Notes under the pieces: model-generated | Database searches by the model: none | What the model was told of the DNA's origin: nothing | What the model saw: the letters and a program-made list of their open reading frames with translations, nothing else | NCBI GenBank assembly: GCA_905221605.1 | Contig: CAJNDS010002837.1 | Span: 21,001-85,000, forward strand | Length of the DNA stretch: 64,000 bases | Reading direction: 5' to 3' | Origin: Symbiodinium natans | Lineage: Eukaryota > Sar > Dinophyceae > Suessiales > Symbiodiniaceae | Part shown: one piece after another, positions 12,401-24,751 of the stretch | Numbering within the stretch: the stretch's first letter is position 1 | How the letters are laid out: each line of letters begins with the position of its first letter | Position numbers and translations under genes: made by a program

Positions 12401-13428
12401 GCTTGGTGGCGCTCAGTCACCAGCAGAGTCAATGGCACCCAACCTTGGTTGCCGCATGCTCTTCTTCTGTTTGTCCTGCGCAGTTCAGTGAACTTAGCTG
12501 ACTTTCTGCTACATTCGCACTCGCCTGAAAGACACCGTGGAACTTCCATCTTGGCCCTACTTGGCAACACACAGCCAAGACCTATTGCGCCATAAGTAGT
12601 GTGATCTGGTAGGGTCTGATTTGGTGTTCTCAACCCAAGTTCCCATAGAGTTGGGTTGAGCCGGGCTGCACTTCGGTGAAGATCTGGCGCTGTCGCTCAG
12701 CACTCAGTTGTTCCTGCTCGTTTGAGTTTATGCTGGACATGAACGCACTGCACTACAGTAGTGGAGGGAGGGCGGAGCGAGGGAGAACTGACTTGTGAAA
12801 CGTTCAAGACTGTTGTCCTTCCCCCTTTCCCCCGCCAGTGGTAACAAGCAGTCAAATGAATATCGCAGGTACGAGGAGCTCTCCTGCACCCGACTGAGTG
12901 TACTGTCCACATGAATTCTGCAACCTGCAGAAAGCTCGCACTCAAAGGCAGGTCATGCAAGTGCTACCACAACCCCTAGAGTGACCATCCAAGCGGAGAA
13001 AGCTCGGGCTCCTGATGATGGCGCCTGATAGTTGTGCATGGGACTGGAACACTTGGAGACACTTTGAGTCAACGACATCATCTTGGCATTGTTCCAGTTC
13101 ATCTGCTTTTACAGGTGCATTACTTTGTAAGCTTTGTACATGAACAGCCAAAAGCCTCTGGAGCCAAACCAGACTTGGTCATGCCATGCCACAGTACTTG
13201 GCGGTACTCATGGAGGTCACGCGCTCGATGGCGTCTTTCCTGACACAGGCAAAGCACAGTACGAAAGGCCCACTTCACGCATTTGTGCTCATGGCCCACA
13301 GTTCCATGATGTTCCACGCCTAGAAAAATCAAGACCAATCAGGAAGATCCAAGCACCGAGCACATCAAACCATGCAGGCACTTAACATACTTAACCTAGA
13401 ATCGAGACAGTAAGATGTCGTAGGCTGT
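9490..13428. other. Mostly unassigned sequence
   Basis: No recognisable domain. Possible minus-strand exons: 12942-13100 (APVKADELEQCQDDVV) and 12330-12600 (basic, Cys-containing). A plus-strand frame at 9991-10200 is also protein-like (FLVRCQDVFAHLFALGPS). None can be bounded. A block around 11,590-11,740 contains repeated AGAATCCTGC and TAGTGCC words, suggesting old local duplication. Confidence 0.3.
11065..11245. repeat. 9-bp tandem repeat (CTTGACCCT), decaying into longer periodicity
   Basis: About seven copies of CTTGACCCT and variants (CTTGACATT, CTTGACCTT, CTTGATGCT) at 11068-11130. Related words (GGTCAAGG, GACCTTCTTGACC) continue to about 11245. Because 9 is divisible by 3, the minus strand reads as EGQ-like or RVK-like tripeptide repeats in different frames; this is a by-product of the repeat and not evidence of a protein. 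Confidence 0.85.
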
Positions 13429-16400
13429 CAGGCCTCGGCAACTTCAAGAGCAGTAGCTTCGGCAACCTCCCTTGCGGCTTCCGCCTTTCCAGAAGAATCA
13501 GCTTTTGATGCTTCAAGGCATTCATGACATTCAACTCGGTCTGATTTAATTTGGCTTCTGGCCTCAGCCAAGAAAGTGGCCTGCAGCTTCTGCGCGTCCT
13601 GTTCGGATTGTGAAGTTTTGTGGGACATAGGAGTCCAATGGAGTCCATGTCTCTCCTTCTGCCCTCCTGCCCTCCCCATTCCTTTCCTGATGTTGACCTC
13701 AATATTAAAACCCCCCCCCCCCCCCAATTCCAAAATACAAATCCAAGAAACATATTTAGACCCCCCCCCCCTGCAATTGTACAATCAATCCTTCTGGGCC
13801 GAGGCAGTTGGAACAAAGCTTTTTAAAACCGAAACCTCATAGCAATCCAATCGATTTCAACTCCATCGAAAAAGGCGGAGGTGTTTTTTTTTAAATCACG
13901 CCACAAACTCACGGTGAGTTCCCTGCACTACCCCCACCCCCCCCTCCCCCCGCGGAAGCCGGTTGGCCGCTTTCAGAACCCGCCCGTCATAAGAAACCCG
14001 TCAATGCGGGATCCCCTTTAGAAAAGTGCTTCAGGTTTAGAGTTTAGGCTACGGATGCTACGGGCCTACAGCTTAGCTGCTTAGCTATAGAGCTTAGGGT
14101 TGAGCGTTGGGGAACGGGTGCACACAACGGCCCTCGACTTCATGCCTTCCTCGAAGCTGCCACAACACATCGCAGAACAAACTCAACATCTCTCCTCCAT
14201 ACCAGCTCTTAGACTGACTGCACAGGCTTCTCATTCGCCTAGGCTTCCAGCCGAGAAGCGTCTGCTTGTCCCCTTCTGTACCCCCTCCCCCACCTGCGCC
14301 GTGTGGGACCTGCCCAAACCGCTTGGAGGCGCCGCCAGGCCGCAGCCCCTTAGACCTTCCTTGGACCTGTCTTGGGATCCTGGAACCTGCCTGCGACCGG
14401 GACCCTTCTGGGAATTTTCTGGGACACTCCTGGGACCCCCCCATCCCCCCCTACCTCCATGGAACCCTTTATGATCCCAGGACCGTTTCTGAAACCTCTA
14501 TTTGGGGCTGGTCACCTGTCTCCTCGCACCCTGCTGCGGGCCGGCCCGGCCGCCGAGGTGGCTGGGGGGGTGGTTCTGAATACGAAGTGGATTTTATTGC
14601 AGCCTGCCACAAATCACCAGCAGGGCCTGGACCAAATCTCAAGCCTCAATGCTAAACGAGCTGGAACGAGCTGGAATGAGCTGGAATGCCGGACTCCTGG
14701 AAGTTCCTGAAATTTGCATGCCCGGGACTCCTGTCCCCTCAACTGGCTTTGCACGTTCAAATGTTCCAGAGCTTCAGGAAATACAAGAGCATCTCGAATG
14801 CGAGTGATTTATTCGACTGCCCCGTGTGCCACATGTCTATATACCATCTGGCCAGATTGGCTCATGGGTCCTCTGCCACTTGTTGAAACGCTCGTCGGGT
14901 CTCCCGCTCCACGTCCATCTGATGGTCATGGCTGCAGCTTAGGATGCAATCTGCAGTGTCAGTGTTCTGTCGTGCTACCCACAAAATGCAGAGGTCGAAT
15001 GGGTTTAATCGCAATGGTACGATGCTGAGTCTCTCCACACCCTTTCACACCCTGGCTTAGATCATTGAAGTTGCAGATCGCAGCATCTGGCTGAGGATTG
15101 CCTCTTTCGAGGCGGCAGCGACTTCTGCTGTAAGCCCGATGACCTTGCCCAAGCAGCAATGCGCAACGCACATGCTTGACACCAAGCGCCGTAACACGCG
15201 TAGATGTGGAGATGAGCAGACTATGCAGCAAAGCGACTAAAGCCGAGAGCTTCTCTTTTTCTTCGTTTTCTGCTTGAAGTTCGGCTTGGGCTCGATGGCG
15301 CTCATCAATTGCCTTGGCAGCGGCCTCTTCTTCATAGCTTGTCCGCTGACGAGACAGCCGCTGCAAGTGATCAGCGTGTTGGCAGCTTTCTTCCAAGCTT
15401 GTTCGCTGAAGCAAAAGCTCGTCCAAGTTGCCGCGGTAATCCAGATGCTGCTTGGCGAGTTTTGCCTCCGCTGCTTTGCACTCCGAAACGGCCGCATCTC
15501 TCTGGTTCTCTGCGGTTTCTGTGACTTGTGCTGCGCTTGCTGCTTCGGCAGCCAGCTCTCGCCGCATGCCTTCGTCATAGTTACAGTACTCGGGTATATT
15601 CACATTGCAGTTTATACTTTCTGGCCGTGCAAGCACCCCGAAAGCAAAATAAGTCTTATAACATAGCCCTGCATGTGGGCACTCAGGAAGAGCACGCTGA
15701 ATTCGAACGCCGAACGCCTTCGGCCGGAAAAAGAACAAGTATAGGCAAGTGGCAACTGATCATGGTTCTCTCTTCCACCTTAATGGCGTTCGCCTCATTG
15801 GTTGAAGTGGCAAGCTCAGCTTGCAGCTGTCCCCCTGCTTGCTCCAGTTGAAAGCGTTCAGTCGCGAAGGATGCTCGGGCCTCTGCTAACTCTTCTGAGA
15901 TGGAAAGGCAGCGATCGGAGACTGCTTGGTGTCGCAGTTGAGCATCTCGCTGAGAGTTGACTTCGGACTGCCGCCACGAAACCAATGCGCTTGTGTAGCG
16001 CTGCTCCTGTTGGTTGACGCGTGCTTGGCGGAGGCTTGAGTCATGACTTTGCTGCTTGATTTATTGACGGATGGTTTGCACACAAGAGACTCCTGGTAAG
16101 AGATCTGGGACTCAAACTGGGCACGCTGCTCTCGCCACTCGTGGGCCCTCTGATCCAAGACCTCCGCAAGCTCAGCCTGCCACAGGCGTTCTTGCTTCTG
16201 CCGGCACTCCTCCAAGATTTCAGCCTCGAGCTTTGCAAGCCTCTCTGCTTGCTGCCGACCTCATGGGTTCCGCTGGCCCCGTCACGGGCGCCTTGTATAT
16301 GTACATACAAACACGACAATATTTGCAACCTTCAAATGCAAAATATGTATTCCTAAGCTACCGAAAAACTGTCTCAGAAGTATTCAACCTTCAATTTAGA

Positions 16401-17403
16401 GTATTTATGAAACACTTTCTTTTTCTCATCAATCTCTTCTTCAAGGTAATGCTGCATGAGACATATCATGTTCATTCTGGAGGCACTAAAGCGGTTGATC
16501 CCTTCACTGGGAGTACCATGTATATGTATACATTCATCGAACGTTCCTCTTGACACCTGTTAAGCACAGCTTTCTTCTAAGTGTTTTTGTAGGCTTTGTC
16601 TTTTTCATTTTCTTCGGGCCACAATGACGTGGCCATGTACAGCCCATCGTGTACTGTGATGGCGCCAAGCTGCACACAGCGACAGCACTCCAGGGAGTCT
16701 CGCCGTTGATCAATGCGTATGCGTTGTACCCGTTGGGCAGCGGCACATGTGCTTGCGGAGGTGCCGGGGCATAGATGGGCATTGCCAGGGCCACGGCTGG
16801 ATCAGTTGGGCGGTGCGTCAGCTGTTCGCCACTCCCTCTAGCCGCCTCTGTGTCGTCTGAAGCTTCTGCCGCCTCTGCAACCTTAGAATCTCTTGCCTAT
16901 TGACGTATTGGAGTACAGGACAGCAGAATGTGGAGCACGGATCTAGAATCTAGAGAGACCAGCGTATAAGAAAAGTAACTCAGACCTCATCATCTTGAAG
17001 TGAGCAGCTTCAGAGCCTTCAGGGGGCAGAGGTAGGCCGCCAGACATGTCATCTGCCGTGGCCGGAGTCGGCGATTCAAGTGTTGCAGGCGGTACTGGCG
17101 GCTCTGCTTCGTCGCCCTCAGCTGCTTGAAGCTGTCAGAGACAGAAGCCTGCACAAAATTCGAAATCATGTCCCTTTGACCACCTGTATCCCCAACAAAG
17201 TCCTCAGCTTAGGTCGCCAACTTTCATCATGTCTTGAATGAGTAGCTGAGTTGCTGAAGTAATCAAGTCTGTCTGAGGCAACGCTGGCTCAGTCTCAAGT
17301 GCTTGGGAATGCGAGGCATCGGGCACTTGTCGGGCTCGACTCTCCCAGGCCCTGCGCGAGACTTGCAAGTTGCTGCAAGATTCAGAGAAGGCTTCGTTCC
17401 GTC
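13429..17403 (-). CDS. Long coiled-coil protein, multi-exon, ends approximate
   Basis: Exons 5' to 3' (approximate): 17403-17214 (acidic/polar, LETEPALPQTDLITSATQLL); 17135-16985 (acidic then Pro-rich, PPVPPATLESPTPATADD); 16895-16540 (acidic, then MPIYAPAPPQAHVPLPNGY); 16262-16072 (ERLAKLEAEILEECRQKQER); 16045-15775 (QARVNQQEQRYTSALVSWRQ, then SISEELAEARASFATERF); 15590-15190 (RRELAAEAASAAQVTETAEN, then SYEEEAAAKAIDERHRAQA); 13627-13429 (SQSEQDAQKLQATFLAEARS, ending in an Ala/Glu-rich tail and stop). Seen: heptad-rich Q/E/A/R/L composition across at least four exons. Inferred: one gene, from strand, spacing and composition. Probably a cytoskeletal or scaffold protein. It could be two genes, as 13627-13429 is separated by 1.3 kb. 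No enzymatic domain seen. Confidence 0.7.
13711..13770. repeat. Two C-rich homopolymer runs
   Basis: C15 at 13711-13725 and a C10 run at about 13761-13770, just upstream (gene sense) of the final coiled-coil exon. The 13.9-14.9 kb stretch that follows is G/C-rich, has further C runs near 13,930, repeats GAGCTGGAA around 14,660, and has no supported exon. Confidence 0.8.
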
Positions 17404-17419
17404 ATGGCGGTACCACGGA

Positions 17420-18290
17420 GCATCATAAGCATCTCTGCAGTCAGGGAACGAAAACATCAAGTTGTTCTGGGCAACTCAATTTCCTGTACAGTAGCATGTC
17501 AGGCTGCAACCGAATACAATCACATATCAGCTCGGAAGCCCGGGCTAGTCGACAAGGTCGTCACCAGTCGAGTGGTCTGTCTCTAAGCACGAGTCCCAAG
17601 CAGTTGCCTGTAGGTCCATGACACCATGTGCAAAGCCCCTCATGTTGAGCTAGGCTGATGCAAGCATGCCAGAAGCCACCCTCTGACAACACAAAACAGG
17701 AGAGCCAAGCAATGTCAGGGAAAACCGATTCTGCACCAACTCTGTGTCTGATACCCTGGCAGCTGCAGGAGGTGCGAGCTAGTTGGTTAGCCTGCGTCCT
17801 TCAACGTAGGGCTGGTGCGTCTAGGCTATAGCAACGAGTTCCTTCGAAAGTCTTTCGCAGCTACTTTCGTGGGGCCTAAGGGCACTACACAGAGCATAAG
17901 ATCAGTATTTTCATGAAGAGTGCGGGCCACTACACGCGCTATGAAATGTGTGTCTCACATGAAGTCGAACACAAGGATCTTCTGTACGACCCTCAAGAAC
18001 CCCGAAGCTAACTAGCCCAACTCAACCAACCGATGAACCTCTGGGGCAGCGTGAAACCGCATCGTCGCAGTGGCGCTGCCGCTGGGCGATGGCGCACATT
18101 TGCCATTGGCTCACAGTAGAAGATCCCACTGGATTGGCTAAGTCCTAAAGAGTAGTCCACAAAAGACAGTGCAGACTGGCACATCGCTCCGAACTATCTC
18201 TGCACGATGTTGGCTGCATTGGTGCCGGTGAAAGAACTTCACCCAGAGTGTCATGCTTCGCCACAGTCCACAGCCATCACAGTGCACGTC
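17420..18290. other. No assigned gene
   Basis: Between the coiled-coil gene and the next minus-strand exons. I see no repeat, domain or long protein-like frame. Confidence 0.4.
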
Positions 18291-18299
18291 TGGGTAGCA

Positions 18300-19860
18300 T
18301 TCCCTAGCCCTAAATCTGCTTGTTCTCGCACTTCGCGGATGGTGTCCACCATGTGCTGCGGCTCTGCCCCACCTGACCAGCTGCGCAGCTGGTCGTCGCA
18401 CTTGCTGCCCTCCATGTTTGAGCCTAGGCTCGACAAAAGGTCTTGAGGCACATTGAAGGAAAGCCTGGGTAAGCTTGACAGGAGGCGTCAATCAACCGCA
18501 ATGCCACGATGCTGAGCATCAGGCAGTCAACCTGCCGATGAAACGGGGGTACAGCAGGATAGAATGGCAAAAGGACAGGAAGCTGTAATCGGGCAGGCAA
18601 AAACAGAAACTGCAGTCAGCACTCAGGCATGATCTTTTGGGAGGAACAGGTTCTGCTGACATTCACGTTCACCACCCATGATGCTGCTGCTGCATCTGCA
18701 GAATCGGACTTCTGTCCTCGTCCCATACGCCGTGCATGAACAGGCTTCCCACTTCCACGTTGTACTCCTCACATTGGACCTTGCCCAGTCTGTCTGATCA
18801 TTCATGGAGCTGCTGTGAAGATTGCGCTAAGCCAAGCTCAACATGTTTCCTGGTGTGCAACATGAGCATGTCAGGGCAGCAGTCTGCTTGAGCCCCCATT
18901 GTAACCCACTGGGCCCACCAGACTGCACTTAATAAGCTTTGATGGGGTTTCTGATGGCCTGCGTTGACTTGTCGAGGGCCGGCTTTTAAGAGAAGTGCAG
19001 CCTTGCAGAACTTTCCGCATGAGGGTAGCCACATCTGCAGAACCAAGGGACCTACAGTAGGTTTTTTGATGCAGGTCTGGTGAATGCTTTCGTTCCAGCT
19101 CTCTGAGTGCTCGGCTGCTGTGCAGATGGGGTCACGACCATGAAAAACGCCCACACCATCGCAAATGAAGGTCTGTTCTTAGCAGGGCTGAGCACAAGCC
19201 TTCACGCCCGCACGTCAAGCAACTCGAGACCGACAGCAACAGTAACAGGATCACACAAGAGTGACGCTCGCACCAAACATGGCATACATGGCCCACATAA
19301 GTATTCTGTCAATCGACAAGGAAGTGCATGAACATTTGGTGCCGCACGGGCGCCGCTCCAGCCGCCGCGGCACTGAGCCGTGCAACTCTGGCCTGGGGAA
19401 TTGTTGGATTTTGCCGCGAGCGAGTAGTAGGCATGATTGAACATGTGATGGAACACGTGATCTTGCGGGTCTTAGTAAGTCTTGAGTCTTCATAGAGTTA
19501 GCCAGGCATGGAGAAATGAACCGAGGCCGAGCTTGTCGCCCGTCTTCCGTCCCGTGCAGTCGTGGACCTTGTAAACGCTAGAATGGGTTGAAGGGACTCT
19601 GTTCTTTACGAACTTTGCGACCTTGAGCCTAAATGTGCTGGATTCTGCTGCTTTAATCGCCTCAAGAGTTTCGCTTGCTTGGCTTGGGATTCCTTCCTTC
19701 ACCGCCCCTCATCCCTACCGGGGATGCAAAGAATTTGATAATATCATTTGATCGTCATGGATTTCGAAGCTTCTGGCCACTGCAAGACCCACGGGGAAGC
19801 CCTGCGTGCACACCACCGCATCGAAGAAGCTTGCCTGGCATTTGTCAGCAGGACCCAACA
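18300..19860 (-). CDS. Unassigned multi-exon protein
   Basis: Protein-like minus-strand segments in gene order: 19860-19715 (KCQASFFDAVVCTQGFPVGL); 19702-19490 (SETLEAIKAAESSTFRLKVA, then KNRVPSTHSSVYKVHDC); 19154-18800 (LVLQMWLPSCGKFCKAALLL); 18782-18690 after an AG/GTCC acceptor (NVEVGSLFMHGVWDEDRSP); 18451-18300 (QHMVDTIREVREQADLGLG). No domain recognised. They are grouped only by strand and spacing and may belong to more than one gene. Exon ends are not fixed. Confidence 0.45.
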
Positions 19861-20468
19861 TTGGGCGCTCTCTTTTGCAGAGTTCTTGTGTGATCAAGCT
19901 CAGTACACAATGCAGGAGGAAAGCTGAGCAAGAGAGACCGGAATCGGTCTGTGAACAATCCCGCTGGGCAATGTCACCTGGGACAATGGAGGGTTGCAGT
20001 TGACTGCGGCATTTTGGTCGGCGCCGGCTTTGTCTAACTGTGAGCGACCGAGCCCGCAGGAAGTGCTTTGATGCTGCCGCCAAAGCTTACTCTACGCTTC
20101 GGAACTGAGAATTGTAAACATGGACCTTGATTGAGCAAACATCACGATGAGTGTGTACTGCGGGCATGGCGCTCCTGCAATCAAGTGGTCCTGCTGCACG
20201 CGCTCCTTGTGGAGCACCTGGCGCTGCCAAGGACATGAAATCTACATGCAGAACTCAGAAAGCAGAACTCAAGACGTTGAGTCCCTCCTCCAGGTAGTAC
20301 AGGTGTCCGGCCTCGTGGCACCGAGAAAAACATCAGCCACAATTCAACTAACATCCTCATGACTCTCACTTCTTTGCTCAGCCCCCCTACGAAATATCTT
20401 TTGCAGTGTGGCTTTTCAGAAAATTCACAGCGATCACGTGTTCTTGGCTCTCGCATCTGTAGCTACGC

Positions 20469-20975
20469 GTGGCCTTCCTGAAGAGCAAATTCTGCCCCAA
20501 ACAACACGGCGACTGCGCAGGGGAGTGGAGTCCTCAACGTGCAGGTGCCTCCATGTACATGGAGCCAGACCTGAGAGGTGTTCGAAGGGCAGAGTTGCTT
20601 GTTTCAGATGGCTTGCTGGTCGCTGCCGGAATGACAGCAATGATACTGGAGACCATGCAGTCTTCCATCTGTGCAGATCGTGGCAAACGCCGGCAGCGCA
20701 AGGGCATGTTGCATACCATCACACAGGGCATCATGGCAAGGCACGTTGCACGGAACGTACACGACTCAGGGCTGAGGACGCACGGGAGCTGCGGCATTGG
20801 TAACCCTTTGTTGGTTCCTTCTTTAACCCTTTGGACAAAATGCCCTGTGTCGGAACAAAACAGGACCTGTCTTCTGAGGACCTTTCGCGGAGATTCTTTT
20901 AATGACAGCTTCCGCAATGCTTCCGAGACACGGCCAGCAACCTTCAAAGTTTTAAGGCTTGCTATGGATTGTTGA
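20469..20975 (+). CDS. Possible plus-strand exon, unassigned
   Basis: An open plus-strand frame with helix-like composition (DLRGVRRAELLVSDGLLVAA, then GKRRQRKGMLHTITQGIMAR). The minus strand is also open over 20534-20947 with a poorer composition, so the coding strand is uncertain. If real it would be one of the few plus-strand genes in this mostly minus-strand window. No family recognised. Confidence 0.3.
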   Translation: MAFLKSKFCPKQHGDCAGEWSPQRAGASMYMEPDLRGVRRAELLVSDGLLVAAGMTAMILETMQSSICADRGKRRQRKGMLHTITQGIMARHVARNVHDSGLRTHGSCGIGNPLLVPSLTLWTKCPVSEQNRTCLLRTFRGDSFNDSFRNASETRPATFKVLRLAMDC

Positions 20976-20979
20976 AGTT

Positions 20980-22140
20980 TTTATGTCGGTTTTGCTTGCC
21001 ACCCCAGCACCCAGCAGGTTGGGGGGGAAGGGACTGTAGGCGAGGCGGTAGTTTCGACTCGTTCAGAACCTCATATGCTTCCTCCAGCCCCTGCACAACA
21101 AAACGAAATTGAGTGGCATGAGGCTCCAAACATGTAATGACTGAAAAAGTGATCCCCTGCACCCGTAAGCTAGGGCATGCTGGGTGGTTCACACACGTGC
21201 ATCCCTTCTAGGCATTTGAGTTTCATAAAGAACACCGGAGTAGCACAGCAAATCTATGCTGTAACCAGCTCGTCACCAATCAGCCGCAATTCATCTGTTG
21301 ACCACTGAAATCAGCGTACAAGGGCACGGTTGCGAAAAGCAGCGACTGTAGGTGATGCGCAACACCCTACCAGGCTCGACATGTCACGATGGCTGTCAGT
21401 ACAAAGTGGAGCGTCCTCCACCACTTCACGGGCAATTGATGAGCTTCTTTGTTAGTGCCGACGAAAAGCCAATCGCTTGATTTCTTGCTTAAGGCCCTGC
21501 CCTCAGCTTTACATGTGGAAGAAGATGGGACATGGGCTTGACTCGCGACGATCTGTCTGAAGGAATCACAGAAAAGTGGTGCGTCTGAAGCATGCAAAGG
21601 CGCAGGTTCTGAACCGCTCCAGCCCCCTGTCTCCAGGAAGCCAAGTCTTTGCTGCCGAGGGTCATTGTCAACTGTGCGAGAGACACCAAAAGCCAGGAAT
21701 GAACAACCAGCGACGTGTGCTCAAACAAGTGTCGGTGGTAAATTCAGCATCGTTTCTGAAACAACCCTTGCATGGCCACAAACTGACTTGCGGCCAAAAC
21801 GATAGCGAGACGCCAGCTTCAGGCCACGATAAGTTTGGTATGTACCCCGAGTGGCGATAGGTCCATGAGCTGCTATGCCTTCCCTAGGCCTCATCGGTCT
21901 ACTGGTCCCCATTTTGATCTGCGACTTGTATTAACTGATGCAGCAGCGGTTGATTAGCAGCTGGCCCATGTCGTAGCAGTAAGCATGCCAACATGTGACC
22001 TCAAATCGCTGCAGATGTCCCTTATGCCTGTAAACAGGGTACTGGGAGCGCAGTCTGGCCCTGCCACACAGTCACATAGTCACACCCACACACACACACA
22101 TACACCCACGCGCGCGCGCGCGCGCTGGCGTGCTGACACT
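20980..22140. other. Weak minus-strand coding signal only
   Basis: Minus-strand frames at 21489-21700 (LVSLAQLTMTLGSKDLASW) and 21400-21597 (DSFRQIVASQAHVPSSST) are protein-like but have no domain and overlap in different frames. A CA run followed by a CG run ((ACAC)n then (GC)n) occupies about 22078-22125; the alternating CG tract could adopt Z-DNA. Confidence 0.35.
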
Positions 22141-22149
22141 TAGTCTCCG

Positions 22150-22640
22150 GCTGTGTTGGAAAGGTATCCCACGCGTCAGGCCCTGGCAAGAACTCAGCTG
22201 TGAACATCAGAGCTTCAGATCTCAGAAGCTTCAGAGTGCGTAGCTTTTCGACTTGTGGGGCACCGCGGACCACCTTTGTTCGTAACCAACTACCGACGGG
22301 TTCAGCCGCCACGTACTCCGAGCATGTTGGATTCTCTGAGTCGCCGGTTTCAGCACGAGGCAGTCTGGCTGTCAGCGGGGTTGAAGGTTCCCAGCTTCAT
22401 CAGCTTTCGCCAAAAAGGGTCGGGATGCAGAGCCCGAAGTCCTATTGTACAGCAATTCCAGGGTCTCTGACCACAGCTTGGTCCCCTCGCTTGGGATCTG
22501 TGACCGTATCCATCACAGCTGCAGCCGCATCTGATGCCTGGTCTCCACCAGAGCCCCTGCTGGAACACGTGACCGATTCCACTGAAAGAGCGACCCTTTT
22601 TTCTTTAACAAACACTTTGAAAATATCCCAACATTGCACA
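22150..22640 (-). CDS. Unassigned exons
   Basis: Two minus-strand segments: 22640-22442 (FVKEKRVALSVESVTCSSRG, then SDAAAAVMDTVTDPKRGD) and about 22400-22150 (EPVGSWLRTKVVRGAPQVEK, then LMFTAEFLPGPDAWDTF). Composition favours real coding over the opposite strand. No domain recognised; the junction between them was not resolved. Confidence 0.45.
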
Positions 22641-22644
22641 TGAT

Positions 22645-24600
22645 TTGTCGACACGTCGTGCGAGGAGAGGCCGGCTGTGACAGCCGCCTTGAGCAAGAAG
22701 GGATGAGAGGGACAATGCCCCCTCCCTGTGGTGGTTCCGGTCGTTACTGTATGCCCGACCCAGAATTCCGTCTCGAATTCTTGCCTGGCATCGCTGAACA
22801 GATCCAGTTCGTTGGTGAATGTGAAGGAAGGCCGAAGTGACTGAAGCGGTGCGCCCCGTCAATGCTGCTGCTGCTGCTGCTGTGGTGGCTGTGTTCATAT
22901 CATTCATAACGATTTTTATGCCGAGCTCGGCCTCACCCCATGGCCTGCACATCCGAAACAACTTCCTACGCATTCTCAGAGGATTCCAAGGGGCAAACCG
23001 AAACAAGAGCCTATGATTTTTCAAGCTCTGATGCTTGGCGACGGCAAGCAACAAAACCGCAGCAACCCGGTCCAAATCATACTGCAAGGGAAGGTCTGTC
23101 CTCCGAGTTGGGGCGGCCTTTGCAAGTTAAGGTTGTGGTCAAAGTGAGCTGTGGAATTGACAAGTCTCGGGCGCCCTAGAATGGCTCGGGAATAAAATAT
23201 ACCTGAGTTGTGTAAGCAAGGCCGCTTGTTTCGCCGGGTGCCCTCATCCCGCAAGTCGGCGACAAGCCAGGCAAGGACCAAGGATCGAAGGTCGACATGT
23301 GGACTCCAAGGAAAGAACCCGCGCACAACGCGTTTTCGAACATTATGCGGGAAAAGTTGTCGAAGGCTCTAACTACTGTTCTCAGAGCTGGAGCAGGCGT
23401 TGCCTACTCTGAAGACTTGCTGTGGGTTTGCACTGCTGTGTCCTCACTGCATCGGGCACATGCAGCGACTCCCAACAGCGAAGCAGCGGAAGCAAAGAAA
23501 CACACATAACAACAATCAGAACGAAGAAGGCAGCCAAGGGCAATCTGCACAAAGCCATTCAAAAATCCAAGGGTGCTACGGGACATTTCCGTGAGTGACT
23601 TAAGACTTAAATGCATGTTCTTTCAATGCAGGGAGGGCAAGCAAGTAAGTGTATAGGAGTTTAATATGGCATGAGCATGCATGAGCAATGTGAGCAGAAG
23701 GCGGGAGAGCAGACCACCTAGAACCGCCAAGAGAGCACCCTTAGATATCCTCGGGATGCACACAACATCTCACAGCCAATAGCTGTCATAATCTTCCCAA
23801 CACAGCTTTGCTGCTTCCTGCCTGGAGCATAGCCTTGACGCAGAAATGGGCCTTGCCAAGGGGGGACCCTGCTTGCTGCACTGGAAACCATGAAGGGCGA
23901 CCCTGCCACGAACAGTTTTTTGAACATCGTATCCGGCGCAGCACGATCTGCATCAAGATTGCCTCAAGACTACTTACCCGCTGCCGCTGCCGCGGCGGCT
24001 GCCGCTGCCGCTGCTGCTGACGCTAGTGCTTCTGCCATGTCTCTGAGTAGGGTCATGGAGCTGTGCCGATCTCTGGCAACAAGAGCAAACAAAAGGCGCA
24101 ACATCACGTTTGCTTTGATGGCCTTGATACCAGGTCTGAGCTTCGGATATGTAAGCGACCTGGGATCAAAGCGAGCGCTGGGAGGGAGTTTGTTTCTAAC
24201 CTTTTCGCTTGATAATGTTGCGGTTCGGAGAGCGTCAAATTCTTTCGCAATCAACCTGGAGCCACATCGAGCCACTGTCTCCCGCGATTTTGGCCTAAGG
24301 TTCTGCCTGGATGTCAAGAAATCCGCGGTCAGGAGGTTCCTTTATGCAAAGAATGATGGAAGCGAGACTTTTCGAGACACAATCTCTCCCTTAAATCCAT
24401 GGTCTCAAAAAGCCTAAAGCAAGAAGCGACCTCAGTGAATGAGCTCCTCGCAACTTGCCCCTGAGTGTCGTTGAAAGCATCGCTGATCCTCAGCCTTGGC
24501 GTCAGCTTCGATTTGGCACTGAGCAAGGCTTAGGCTTAGACAAAAAGCCTTCATTGAAACATGAAGCCTTAAGATACCCCCTCCTGTGATTTTTTTAACT
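22645..24600. other. No assigned gene; both strands open over an alanine-codon tract
   Basis: At 23890-24417 the plus strand, and at 23970-24317 the minus strand, are both open through a GC-rich (GCCGCT)n-like tract at about 23975-24020, which reads as poly-Ala on either strand. The tract keeps frames open artificially, so neither is called. A short CTG run (about 22862-22881) reads as poly-Leu or poly-Ala. No other structure seen. Confidence 0.35.
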
Positions 24601-24602
24601 TC

Positions 24603-24751
24603 TCACCAGATTCCACTCGCTGACTTGGGCAACGGCTCGCTGTTCTCGTCGCTGGTTATTTCAAAGACCTTGGCGACAAACAGATCTTCTCGGGCAGAAT
24701 GAAAGAGCCAACGTGAACTCAAAAGTTCCAGGAGCGACAGACCCAAGGGCA
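24603..24751 (-). CDS. Unassigned exon
   Basis: Minus-strand segment encoding MPLGLSLLELLSSRWLFHSA then EDLFVAKVFEITSDENSE, ending at a stop at 24603. Amphipathic and acidic, of normal protein composition. No family recognised, and neighbouring exons were not joined. The following stretch to 25,700 has no assigned gene. Confidence 0.35.
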
